A stretch of 28,489 bases of DNA from Chara braunii (GCA_003427395.1 BFEA01000009.1:6496848-6525336); one strand, 5' to 3'. Positions 8,365 through 18,718 are shown, counted from the first letter of the stretch. Notes: generated by a model from the letters alone, not told the origin. A program made the numbers and translations.

Positions 8365-10440
8365 AAGTTATTCTGTTGACTGTGAGGCCCGTCTTCCCCG
8401 GATTAAATGCGTCTTTAGGAATTCTGGAAATCCTAAAGCATGTAGCAAAATCCTTCTCGAGATTGATTCTGCAAGAAGTGACTATTGATTGAAGTGTTGG
8501 AAACCAACTGACTCTTTCCGAGCTTGGAGTGATGAGGAGATACTCACCGCCAAAGAACTTTATCTTTGCCAGAATCTGATGGATCAGACAAGTAGGGGGA
8601 AAGATCCATTTGTAGGGTAAGAAAGGTAGGGAGTTCCAATCCAGTGAGAGAGCATCGGCTGCTAGTGAGTTAGGTGATAAATATTCAGAAATGTAAGGGA
8701 TACAAACGAAGTTTTCTTGAGAGGTGAAGAGATCTATTGCCGGATAGGCAATTTTTGCGAAAAGAGAGTCAACAATGCTTCTACTCAGGCCCCAGTCAGA
8801 GTAATCTATTACTTTGGACAAGTAGTCTGCAGCGGTGTTGAGTTCTCTAGGGATCCAGACCGGTTTGAGTTGGCAATCGAAGAGGAGAAGGATCGAGGCA
8901 ATTTCTCATAGGAAAGAGTTAAAAAGAGGACCAGTAGAGCTTAACTTTTTGAGTAGAAAGCAAACTGCCTGGTTGTCCCCCAGAATTTCAATTGTAGTGG
9001 ATTTGATTGTTAATGATTCCTTTTCTTTTAGGAATCTCAGAGTTGCTATTACTGCATATAGTTCTCTATGTGTACTAGAAGTTCCCACTAACTCGGTTGG
9101 CAGTAGAAACTGAATTTCCACGTAACATTTGATTGAATGGTTACGATGGCTCCTACTGCAGAGTCTGACGCGTGAGTTTGCCTCCTTAAGGTAGAATCTC
9201 TGACAGTCCATAGTCTGCCTGAGAAATGAGGGAGGTGCAGCAAACACCATTGCAGATCATTAATGAGATCCTCTGAAAGTTTTACCTGAGCGTTCCAGTC
9301 GCAGTCAGTTAGGGCTTCGTGTAGGTGAGAACAATAAAGTGAGGCTGGGAGGAATGCTTTTGAAAGGGAGACGAGCTTTCCGGCAAGCGAGGCAACATTT
9401 CTTGCCGAAAGGCCGGACTGCTTCGAATATTCAGTTAGGAGTTTGCAGATCTTCTCTGCCTTGTCCTGCGGTACCTTGACTCTCTTTTGGTGTGAATCAA
9501 TTATGAATCCTAAGAAACGATTGTACTAAGAAGGGAAGACTTGGCATTTGTTTAGACTGAGGAAAAAAAACAATTTGTGGAATATAAAGATAATAAGAAA
9601 AAAGTTCCATATGCAAATTGCAAAATTCTTATGGGTGGATAAACCGTCATCTATATATGAGAAAATGTTGACTCCCCTTCCTCTGATCACAACCATGACC
9701 TCTTGCATTACAGTGGTGAAAATCCAACAGACAGAGGAGATGCCGAAACATAGGGTGTTGAAATGGTAGAGTTTTCCTTTCCAAGAGAAGGCTAGGAAAG
9801 GACGGAAAGTAGGGATAACAGGTATGTAGTAGTAGTTGTTCTTCACATCGAAGGTTACCGCGAAGTCCATGATAATTGATTCATCTTTCACAGAGGTGGC
9901 ATCATCAATGGATTCATAATGAAAATCAGGGAAGGTAATAAAAAGGTTTACATATCTGAGGTCAATGATGAACCTCAGCTTGCTTGAACTTTCAATAACA
10001 AATACAGGATTTACAACCTTACGGTCCCGAGTTTATGAAATCACACCCTGTTGAAGCCGCGAGACAACATTGCAGTCCACAAAACCTGCAAAGGGTTGCG
10101 AGAGATCATAGTTTGGGAGTGAAAAGAGGGATGGTTCTTCTCATTTTAAAGCTCTCCTGAAGTCTGAAGCACTCAAAACCGGTTTAACCATCCTTCTGAC
10201 CTCTTGGATCTTTGACTGATGATTGTGGTTGGTGCCTGCGAACTTGAGTTTTACACCTTTGACCAGCCAGTTCAGAACATCCCTAGACGACTTTGAGTTA
10301 GAGGAGGCTAAAAGAGATTTCTAGACCTCTAAGTGAGTGACAAGAGAGGCGGCACGAAAATCGTCGGAGGATCTAAGCCAATTGGATCTGTTGTACAAAG
10401 CCGACAAGGCTAGTGGGAGCTGATAAGACGAGGGAGTGCA
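8294..10440 (-). pseudogene. DIRS reverse transcriptase and RNase H (broken)
   Basis: Order along the minus strand: a connector; LRFIIDLRYVN (about 9980); the RT palm with TFDVKNNYYYIPV (D15 of the 9891-9526 stretch), FGISSV and SYIDDG (D81/D82); FLGFIID at about 9505; and a thumb with GKLVSLSKAFLPA. RNase H follows, with ASDSAVGAIV (about 9165), STHREL and GDNQAV. A C-terminal block with IDLFTSQEN, DALSLDWNSLP and ITPS is typical of DIRS elements. Stops lie at 10321 (TAG), near 10138 (TGA), in the IS-x-TRD context near 10035 (TAA) and at 9526 (TAG). A frameshift near 9105 splits the RNase H. The last codons lie opposite the end of the recombinase gene. Confidence 0.9.
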
Positions 10441-10442
10441 AT

Positions 10443-11626
10443 TTAATGCTTGGACTGCTTGTGAGACGTCCCCCTGTGACTCCATTCCTTCTTGTCGGTG
10501 GATGAGTCGCTGTCGCCTCGCCGGTGGCGAGATTTCTTGGCAGGGCTCTTGCCCTTGTACTTAGTCGAATCCTGACCGGGTGAATACCTGCAACAAACAA
10601 GCGTTAAGAGCATACCTGAGTTTGTGGTCATGTCGGTTAAGTATCATAACAGGCCACCACTAAAAGGTGTAGAGAGTCAAATGATATCTCTTAAAGGCCT
10701 GGATATAAAAGCATTAGTCTTGCGAGAAGACTGCTGAAAAACAAGATTGAGTGGGTTAGCGTAAACCGCTGGGTACTTACCCTCCCCTGAAAGAGGCTGC
10801 TTTGACCTCCTGATCGTCCCATTCCTGGTTGATTTCAGCGACTCCGAGTCTAGAGGTCTCCAATTCCTGAACCTTAAGCAGTTGCTTCACTTCCACACGG
10901 AAACGCTTGTCACAAAGCTTCTTAGGTAGATTTATTAGCGCATTCTTAAAGGCTGTAGCGTGAATCTTTCCTCTATCGTCATGTCTGAAGTTGAGCTCAA
11001 TTTGCTTGACCCTTATGAGGATATTCAGGTGCCTGGACCAGGGCGGTTGGTCGAAAATATATTGCAATGCCTTGATTTCATTGACAGCTGCTTTGGATTT
11101 ATCCACCTCCTTGACCGTCGTAAAAAATACTTCTCTTACTCTGGAAAGTTCTGACTGGTTAGCGATGAACCTGAACTCTGTCTCATCCGCTTCTTCCCTC
11201 GAGATCAGACTCCTCCTCAGGGTTCGAAACACTCGATCTAGGGTGGGTCCCTATAGAAGCTCTTGCACTTGAGCCAGACCTGAGGGACCCTGATTGGAAA
11301 ACCGAACCCGAATTCTGGACAAAGAGCGGTTCAGTCGTTCTTAGGATGTGGGGGTGGGCAGGGAAGGCCTGACCACTGTAGCTGATCAGATAGGACAGTC
11401 TTTGGGGGTTTATTTCTTGCAGGTTGAGGCATTCCTGAACCCTGCCTTCTACAATTTCTGGCGATGGATTCATTAGCGGCATAAAGATTTTCCATCCAAC
11501 TATAACATTGAGGCTGTGAGTCATGAGTGCCTCATAAATGATGGTTTCCATAATCATATCCTGTTGGAATGGAAGGTCATCACCAAAGAAGGAAATCGAG
11601 ACAAGGCCATATAGTTTTAGTATCAT
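10443..11626 (-). CDS. DIRS gag-like ORF, intron-containing and frameshifted
   Basis: Segments 11626-11183, 11232-10777 and 10631-10443 form one likely coding path. The first ends in an acidic NPEEESDLE stretch, and the second continues with EEADETEFRFIAN, implying a frameshift near 11200. The second ends at a GTAAGT donor (10780). Splicing to the acceptor at 10588 keeps the frame and adds a Lys/Arg/Ser-rich tail (KKSRHRRGDSD and onwards) ending at 10443. No domain is recognised. The position upstream of RT, the coiled and charged composition and the basic C terminus suit a DIRS gag. Function is inferred from context only. Confidence 0.55.
10588..10780 (-). other. Predicted spliceosomal intron in the DIRS gag-like ORF
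   Basis: On the minus strand the exon ends ...GGGGAGG, followed by GTAAGT (10780-10775), the consensus donor. The acceptor TTGTTTGTTGCAG ends at 10588. Removing 193 bases joins Arg-Gly to Gly-Tyr in frame with an open basic tail. Unspliced, the ORF ends directly after the donor at 10777. Confidence 0.6.
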
Positions 11627-11771
11627 GGATGAAATTCTTGATGGCTATTTTTTTTTTTTTTTTTTTTTTTTTACTTGTTTTAAGTGAGTTTCCTTTAAAC
11701 TTTTTTTTATTCTGGAAAAATTAGATCCTTCCCAGGGAATGCTCCTGTCTTGCCCCTTTTTTTTTTTGGCC

Positions 11772-11810
<39 letters not shown>

Positions 11811-12584
11811 GAAAATATTCTAAAACTTGTTTAATTAAAGGGTGAGGTGAGTGAGACAACGAGGGTTGAGAAGGGAGAAATCACAAGTCTTCGAATGTGG
11901 AGGTGTTGATGCTTTTAAGATTCAAAAATAATTTGCAAAAGACGTGTAAGAGAAACTCAAATCGAAGAGTCTCCTTTTAAACATATATAAGTAAAATAAA
12001 GAAAAATGAAAACACAAACATCGATGTCTTATGTACCTACACTCCTTAATTGCTCTTCTTCTTACACCTCTCATCCCTCCTCCCCTCCCCCTCCCCTTTT
12101 TTTTTTTTTTTTAATTCAGAGAGAAAGTAAGTCCACTGCTTCTTTGGATAAACTCAGAGTAAAGTCAACACAAGGTAGGATCAATCAAATTGTCAAAGTT
12201 CCAATAGGTGAACAACTAACATACTATCCAAGGCTGATTAATAAGGTAGCGAGTAAAGACAAGGGTTCTTAAGCCTGACACTTAAGGAGATCTGATGACT
12301 AGTAAGTGAGTTAAAAAGTTTTGAAACCAGTAACACAATTTCCTGAAAGCATATCCCTTTCTGAATGAAAAACAACTTGGCTCCGGCTCCCCTACCTTCC
12401 TCCTTTTGGTCTTAACATGTTCTTCCATTCGCCTTCTTTTCCTCTCCCTGTATTCCACCTCCTCTCCTTACTTGAGCAGTTTTACGTTCTCCCCTCGTCA
12501 TCTCCTGTTAATGCCAACCCTTTTCTCCTTAGTGCACTTAATCAATCACTTCCTCTTTCCCGCCACTTCCTTCCCTTCTCCTTC
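11627..12584. other. No gene seen; T-rich spacer with two long T runs
   Basis: Contains T runs at 11648-11672 and 11773-11809, which are A runs on the minus strand, plus a shorter one at about 12097-12112. These could be poly(A) scars of minus-strand retroposons or ordinary low-complexity sequence. The rest is AT-rich, with no convincing coding or RNA motif. Confidence 0.6.
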
Positions 12585-13432
12585 TTAGGAAGAGTCTTCA
12601 GACTCAGGGTCTGTTGGAAGAACAAATTCTGATTTTCCTATGATGACGCGGAACCACTTTCCAGGTCCATTATTGAACCAAACGCCCATACTTACTACAT
12701 CTGAACAATAATCAGTTAATACTGCCAGTATTTCCAGTAGGAGGTGGATCAAAGTGCAGTGACAGGCATGTGAAAACTGGAGGTCAGTGAAAAATTTCCA
12801 GAGTTGATCTATGTCATTACGATCCACTGGCATAATCCGCTTTTCAGCAGGTCCGAGGGAGGGGCTGAACAGTTCAGCAAGAGCAAAACCAATAGCCAGA
12901 AAGGCAGCTTGTCTAAGAGGTTTTATCTGGTCAAACAACTGTTTGTCCTGTGCTAGGGTAGAGGAGAGAGATTCTCCTTGCAGTTGATCTAAGTTGCTTC
13001 TGGTTCTAATGTCAGTTGTAAAATGAGCGAAAACCATAGCCCAATACCAATTGCTAAGGAAGTAGACCATAATTCAACTTCTACTAGCCAGAACGCAGTC
13101 ACATCTTCATTGTCAATGCTCAGAACTTTGCCGACAGCTTGCTGTTGCAAGTACATGACCAATCTGTCAATATTCAAGGAGCTCAAATATCCACCCAGGT
13201 TAGTATAGTGGGTCACTGCCTCCCAGTTCACAAAGCGCAAAAGGTTGGCCGCTCCAGGAGTTGTCAGTGAGGCATCGCTTGGGTCAACTACCGGAAATTT
13301 CGCAAGCTTCTGGTGAATCTTGATCTGAGAATTCCTGATTGATTGAGGGAGCTTGAGCTTCTTGACAGTTGCTGCCATGCTGCAGCGTGCGACCGAAGGT
13401 TGTACGGCTGGTGCAGGTGGTGATGTGACCAT
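12585..13432 (-). CDS. Hypothetical gag-like ORF, two overlapping frames
   Basis: Frames 13453-12989 and 13070-12585 overlap and probably form one protein with a frameshift near 13030. The first ATG of the upstream frame is at 13432. The N terminus is Pro/Ala-rich (TSPPAPAV) and then basic. The middle, with NWEAVTHYTNLGGYL and LVMYLQQQAVG, is helical. The C-terminal part has FAHFTTDIRTRSNL and ends in an acidic ESEDSS. I recognise no family. The minus-strand orientation upstream of the DIRS gag-like ORF suggests an upstream exon or ORF of the same element. Alternatively it is a separate retroposed gene, with the T runs at 11.6-11.8 kb as its tail. Confidence 0.4.
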
Positions 13433-13453
13433 CGGCACAGGAAAGATGACCAA

Positions 13454-14513
13454 GTGAGGTGTCAGTAGGTCTCTTAGTGAGTCTTAAGTTGGAAACGTAT
13501 AGAGCTAAGATAAACACTGACATGCCGATCTTAAAAAGAAGGAAACTGATCAGGGTTCTTGGCTTATGCTAACTTTCCTGCTTCCTTCTTCTTTCATTCA
13601 AATTAGTGTGACTAGCAGAAGAATCAGCAAAATAAAAGAAAAGGACCAAGTGATTCATTTCGTTCTGAGAGAGAGATTGCGGTACAGGTGTTGGCCCGTA
13701 GTCTGATCTAAACTCAGTAGTAAGTTCCTCTAGCGTAGTTCAAAAGTGCTATTAAAGTCATGGTGGGCTGAGTAAGGCAATTACTTAATATAAATTATCT
13801 TTCTAAGGAGTCCGTGCCGTAATCTTTCCCCTTTTCCTGAAGGATGGTTCGTGCGCCCAGTGGTGGCCTATAGGTAGCGTCTTGTTAGGATAGATGACAA
13901 TGCAACTGGTATTAGTTCCGTTATCGATCCTTTAGTCGCACACATTGCAAAATTTTGAAAGATAGTTGATCAATGAGTGGGATTCACCTTTCTTTTCTCT
14001 TCACTTCATTTTGGTGTGCTTAGTAGTTCTGGAGGTTAAGTATGTGCTGAGAGAGTCAATAGGTAGTGGAGCGGTAATGAGATAAATCAGCTAGGTTCTG
14101 ACTGAAGTGAGACGAGTTTGCGCTTGAGAGGCTTACAAAATTTATGTCTTATTACCAGACCTGAGATTTGATAAACAGGAGATGGATCTTGAGTTAAGGC
14201 TGGGTTATGATATCTGGTAAGACGTTCCTCGCAGATCCATATGCTAAAAACAGATCTATATCCCTACTCCTTTGCCTTAATCTCTCCGCCACTTCTTTTT
14301 TTTTTTTTTTTTTTTTTAGGTCATCGTTCTTCCAATCGGAGAGACTGTCTGGATGGGCACAGAGTCCTTCTTGGAACGACAGTTTGAGGGACGATTACAA
14401 ATTAACATGTTTGGATAAAACACTGCAGAAGATAAACCAGCTTGAAAAAGGTGTCCGTCTTTCGCAACTTAGTGCGGGTTATATAATAAATATATTTATA
14501 TATATATTATATA
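13454..14513. other. No clear gene; AT-rich spacer with poly(T)
   Basis: No convincing ORF. A pyrimidine run at about 14296-14317 followed by AGG and an open stretch (about 14320-14500, with WAQSPSWNDSLRDDYKL) could be an acceptor and exon, but there is no second line of support. The segment ends in an AT-rich stretch into which a repeat copy has inserted. Confidence 0.5.
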
Positions 14514-15252
14514 CAGGGTTAGTTGTGTTCGGGACGGGCCAAATGCACGAACCCGAATGCCCGAACGTACGGGACCCCTTCGGAAGGCGTTCGGCCGTTC
14601 AGGCCGAACGAGGACAAAAAAAAAAGCAAACAAAAAAAACAAAGTTTTCAACAAATTTCGAAAACAAACTATGTTATGGAGAAAAATAAACTAAACAACA
14701 TTTGCCTGGGCACTACATCCAAATTCTTTACCAAATTTGAATTAAAAATCAAATACAAAAAATAAACACAATGATAAAAATAAAATAAAATAAAAAGAGA
14801 ACTAAAATGAGTGAGCGTGCCAACACCTTTTCGACACCACCATATTTGCCGATTTTTAATTATTTTTTTACATTGAAAAATGCCTTGAAAATTTCCAGAT
14901 ATGTAGTTTACATAATCAATAACTCATTAAAATTTTTTCAAAAAATAATAAATTTCTTTAGGCCCCGAAATAAAGTGAAAACAAAAAGTTAAAAGTGAAA
15001 AAAAAAAAATAGTGAGTGGGTGAGCACGTTTTGACACCCCCATCTTTGACGATTTTTAATGTTTTTTTGGCTTAGCAGAACGGCTGTAAAATGTATAGGC
15101 GTGTAGGTTACATAATAGAAAACTCACAAAAACAAATTCAGAAAAAAAAACTTATTTTTAGGCCCCAAAATGGTTTTTGGAGGGGGCCGAACCTGGAGGA
15201 GTTCGGCTCCCGAACGCCCGAACGTTCGGGGGCCAGCCCAGGGGCCCCTGAA
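14514..15252 (+). mobile_element. CCGAACG-rich non-autonomous element, copy A
   Basis: Begins CAGGGTTAG right after an AT-rich (TA) tract. It has a GC-rich block of CCCGAACG-type heptamers, an A-rich block, two ~200-bp half-units and a second GC-rich block. The half-units share a GAGCACGTTTTGACACC-like core (here near 14820 and 15024). It has no coding capacity. It joins copy B directly, without its own terminal GGTAACCCTG, so A and B are a tandem pair sharing outer ends. The long A runs and the heptamers produce spurious open frames. Confidence 0.8.
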
Positions 15253-16010
15253 TGTTCGGTCCGGGACGGGCCGAATGCCCGAACCCGAACGCCCGAACGT
15301 ATGGGATCCCTTGGGGATGCGTTCGGCCGTTCAGGCCGAACGCGGACCCAAAAAAAACAAACAAACAAAAAAACAAAGTTCATCAAAAAAATCTGAAAAA
15401 AAAAAATATTATGGAGAAAAACAAATTAAACAAGATTTGCCTGAGCATGACATCCGAATTCCTTACCAAATTTGAAATAACAATAGAATACTTAAACAAA
15501 TACTAATAATAGAAATAAATAAAAATAAAAAGAGAATTAAATTTAGTGAGTGCGCGAGCATGTTTTCGACACCGCCATCTTTGGCGATTTTTCATGTTTT
15601 TTTGGCATAGCTAAATGCCCTGAAAATTTACAGATGTGTACTTCACATAATACAAAACCCACTAAAAAATGTTCAAAAAATAATAATTTTTTTTAGACCT
15701 CGAACTAAAGTGAAAACAAAAAGTAAAAAGTGAAAACAAACGTGGGCGAGCACGTTTTGACACCGCCATCTTTGGCGATTTTTAGTTCTTATTTGGCTAA
15801 GCAAAATGACTTGAAAATTTATAGGCATGTACCTCACGTCATAGAGAACTCATAAAAAACAATTCAGGAAAAAAACAATATTCGTAGGCCTCGAAATAAT
15901 TTTTGGCGCGGGCCGAATGCCGTTGGGTTCGGACCCCGTACGGGACCCCGAACGCCCGAACGTACGGAGGCCCTCCTGGGGGGCTCCGTACATACGGGCT
16001 GGTAACCCTG
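15253..16010 (+). mobile_element. CCGAACG-rich non-autonomous element, copy B
   Basis: Same orientation and internal order as copy A: a GC-rich block with GAACGCCCGAACG, an A-rich block, two half-units (cores near 15555 and 15748), a GC-rich block and the terminal GGTAACCCTG (16001-16010) followed by (TA)n. Its left end is fused to copy A and lacks CAGGG. Confidence 0.8.
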
Positions 16011-16060
16011 TATATATATATATATATATTCTATTTGACGATATATATATATATATATAT

Positions 16061-16787
16061 GAACGCCCGAACCCGAACGCTCGAACGTATGGGACCCCTT
16101 GGGGATGCGTTCGGCCATTCCGGCCGAACACGGAAAAAAAAAAAAAAAAAAAGTCATAAAAAATATGTGCAAAAACAATATGTTATGGAGAAAAATAAAT
16201 TAAAAAAGATTTATCTGAGCATAACATCCAAATTCCTTACCAAATTTGAAATCAAAATAAAATACGAAAAACAAATACTAAAATAAAATTTATAAAAATT
16301 ACAAAAAACAAACAAATAAATAAATTTAGTGAATGCACGAGCACGTTTTCGACACTGCCATCTTTGGCGATTTTTTATTTTTTTTTGGAATAGATAAATG
16401 CCCTGAAAATTTATAGATGTGTACCTCACATCATGCAAAACTCACTAAAAAAGTTTCACAAAATAATAAAATTGTTAACCCCGAACTAAAGTAAAAACAA
16501 AACGTAAAAAGTGAAACAAAACATGGGCGAGCACGTTTTGACACCGCCATCTTTGGTGATTTCTAATTCCAATTTGGCTGAGCCAAATGACTTGAAACTT
16601 TATAGACAGGTACCTCACATTATATAGAACTTACAAAAAAAAATTCAGAAACAAAAAAATATTTTTAGGCCCCAAAATAAGTTTTGGCGGGGGCTGAACG
16701 CCGCCAGGTTCGGACCCCATACGGGACCCCGAATGCCCGTATGTACGGAGGTCAGCCCGGGCACCTCCGTACGTACGGATGGTGACC

Positions 16788-16790
<3 letters not shown>
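16061..16790 (+). mobile_element. CCGAACG-rich non-autonomous element, copy C (5' truncated)
   Basis: Starts abruptly in the heptamer block after (TA)n, so the left terminus is missing. Two half-units (cores near 16340 and 16528) and the terminal GGTGACCCTG (16781-16790) follow, then a long (TA)n. Other copies have GGTAACC; the GTGACC here is a one-base change. Confidence 0.8.

Positions 16791-16830
<40 letters not shown>
16791..16830. repeat. (TA)n microsatellite
   Basis: A pure TA run directly after the terminus of copy C. Similar tracts abut most ends of the repeat family: 16011-16029, 16041-16060, 17041-17076, 17786-17796, about 17909-17937 and 18679-18718. They are either the preferred target or were carried with the elements. 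Confidence 0.9.
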
Positions 16831-16833
<3 letters not shown>

Positions 16834-17040
16834 TCACAAACAGAACTGCCCGGTAAAACCGTAGGCAGAGAGAGAGAAGAGGACAACAAACAAGGGGCTG
16901 TGACAAACTGTTTCGTCGGAGTTTCACCGACTCATCAGGAGGCTGAACCCTCAACAGCCTGAAGAATCTTCTCACTGATTACACTGTAAATGATAATCTA
17001 CCTTAACCAAAATGAAAGTAGACTATCACTCACCCACACC
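16831..17040 (-). mobile_element. Ribozyme-bearing ~210-bp segment between repeat copies
   Basis: Non-repetitive sequence enclosed by (TA)n on both sides and unrelated to the flanking copies. It contains a hammerhead motif on the minus strand. In plants and animals such short hammerhead segments are found in Penelope-like element termini and in retrozymes, so a retroelement remnant is the likely identity. No reverse transcriptase is nearby to confirm it. Confidence 0.5.
16896..16959 (-). ncRNA. Hammerhead ribozyme
   Basis: The minus strand reads CTGATGA (16938-16932), stem II GTCGG/CCGAC (5 bp around TGAAACT), GAAA (16914-16911), and a tiny stem III CA/TG with loop GTT. GTC follows, with cleavage expected after 16902. 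All invariant core positions are present. Stem I can form between ACAGCC just after the cleavage site (16901-16896) and GGCTGT (16959-16954), with an unpaired or internally folded insert of about 15 nt before CTGATGA. The short stem III is typical of type I hammerheads in Penelope-like elements, which often act as dimers. Activity is untested. Confidence 0.78.
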
Positions 17041-17076
<36 letters not shown>

Positions 17077-17078
<2 letters not shown>

Positions 17079-17650
17079 GGGTTACCAGGGCCCCCCGAAC
17101 GTTCGGGCGTTCGGGGTCCCGTTCGGGGGCCGAACCTGGAGGTGTTCGGCCCCCGCAAAAACATATTTTGGGTCCTAAAAATAGGTTTTTTTTTCTGAGT
17201 TGGTTTTTGTGTATTCTGTATGACATAACCTACACGCCTATTAATTTTGAAGCCATTCTACAAAGCCAGAAAAACATAAAAAATCGTCAAAGATGGGGGT
17301 GTCAAAACTTGCTCGCTCACTCACCATTTTGTTTTTTTTTCACTTTTAACTTTTTGTTTTTACTTTATTTCGGAGCCTAAACAAATTTATTATTTTTAAT
17401 TTTTTTTTTAATGAGTTATTGATTATGCAAACTACAAATCTGTAAATTTTCAGGTGGCGGTGTCGAAAAGGTGCTGGCACACTCACTCATTTTAATTCTC
17501 TTTTTATTTTTTTCTTATTTTTATCATAGTGTTTATTTTCTGTATTGGATTTTTAATTCAAATTTGGTAAAGAATTTGGATGTAAAGCCCAGGCAAATGT
17601 TGTTTAGTTTATGTTTCTCCGTAACATAGTTTTGTTTCGGAATTGTTTGA

Positions 17651-17682
<32 letters not shown>

Positions 17683-17785
17683 GGTCCGCGCTCGGCCCGA
17701 ACAGCCGAACGCCTCCCGAAGGGGTCCCGTACGTTCGGGCGTTCGGGTTCGGGCGTTCGGCCCGTCCCGAACGCCGGTAACCATG
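17077..17785 (-). mobile_element. CCGAACG-rich non-autonomous element, copy D (inverted)
   Basis: The reverse complement of the other copies. The plus strand starts CAGGGTTACC (17077) after (TA)n and ends GGTAACCATG (17785) before (TA)n, with the two half-unit cores near 17295 and 17465 in inverted order. The outer base pairs with copy C make the 16.06-17.79 kb interval a large inverted repeat around the ribozyme-bearing spacer. Confidence 0.8.
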
Positions 17786-17796
17786 TATATATATAT

Positions 17797-17908
17797 GTTT
17801 GATTGGGGAACTTCGGCGGTACTTAGCGCTCCTTTGAATCTTATGTTAAAGAAGGTAGCCGAACCTTTGCCGCAAATGAAGCCGATCCTTCCAAAAGATA
17901 AATTATAT
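17797..17908. other. Unique spacer between repeat copies D and E
   Basis: About 110 bp of non-repetitive sequence flanked by (TA)n. It is open in one plus frame, but is too short to assign. Confidence 0.5.
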
Positions 17909-17937
17909 ATATATTAGTATGTAAATATATATATATA

Positions 17938-18678
17938 CAGGGTTGCCGGCGTTTGGGACGAGCTGAACACCCGAACCCGAACGCCCGAACATACGGGACC
18001 CATTCGGAAGGCGTTCGGCCGTGCGGACCAAAAAAAAAAAACAAAAAAAAAAACAAAGTTTTCAAAAAAATTTGAAACAAAAGTATAGTATGGAGAAAAA
18101 TAAACTAAACAACATTTTCCTGGGAACTACATCCAAAGTCTTTACCAAATTTGAATTAAAAATCAAATACAAAAAATAAACACTATGATAAAAATAAGAA
18201 AAAATAAAAAGAGAATTAAAATGAGTGAGTGTGCCAGCACCTTTTCGACACCGTCATCTTTGCCGATTTTTAATTATTTTTTGGCATTGACAAATGCCTG
18301 AAAATTTACAGATCTGTGGTTTACATAATCAATAACTCATTAATTTTTTAAAAAAAAATAATAAAATATTTTAGGCCCCGAAATAAAGTGAAAACAAAAA
18401 GTTAAAAGTGAAAAAAAAGTTTAAAAAACAAAATAGTGAGTGGGCGAGCACGTTTTGACACCTCCATCTTTGACGATTTTTAATATTTTGTTGGCTTAAC
18501 AGAGTGGCTTCAAAATTTATAGGCGTGTAGGTTACATCATAGAAAACGGATAAAAACAAATTCAGAAAAAAAAACTTATTTTTAGGTCTCGAAAATTGTT
18601 TTGGCGGGGGCCGAACCTGAAGGTGTTCGGCCCCCGAACGGGACCCCGAACGCCCGAACGTTCGGTCAGGTAACCCTG
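17938..18678 (+). mobile_element. CCGAACG-rich non-autonomous element, copy E
   Basis: The most complete single copy (741 bp): (TA)n, CAGGGTTGCC, GC-rich heptamers, an A-rich block, half-units with cores near 18236 and 18447, GC-rich heptamers including CCGAACGTTCGG, the terminal GGTAACCCTG and (TA)n. The ends form imperfect ~10-bp terminal inverted repeats. The class is unresolved: CAGGG ends resemble hAT elements, whose 8-bp duplications would be invisible inside (TA)n, but insertion at TA dinucleotides is equally possible. There is no transposase. Confidence 0.8.
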
Positions 18679-18718
18679 TATATATATATATATACGATAT
18701 ATATATATATATATATAT

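Larger units (their letters stand above)
7296..11626 (-). mobile_element. DIRS-class (tyrosine recombinase) retrotransposon, decayed
   Basis: A plus-strand tyrosine recombinase (7778-8364) converges on minus-strand RNase H and reverse transcriptase (10440-8294), with a gag-like ORF upstream on the minus strand (11626-10443). RT and RH sequences of this type together with a tyrosine recombinase define the DIRS order. I see no LTRs, DDE integrase or protease, and no clear DAM-type methylase after the RNase H. The terminal and internal complementary repeats that should bound the element were not identified, so both ends are approximate. The element may extend right to 13453 if the ORFs there also belong to it. 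Confidence 0.8.

Noticed and set aside
12290-12310. CTGATGA as a second hammerhead core
   Set aside because: No paired stem II and no GAAA at the right distance.
15138-16178. ORFs with GRTHPQG, PNARTRTPER and YIYIYI stretches
   Set aside because: Products of CCGAACG heptamers and (TA)n inside non-coding repeats.
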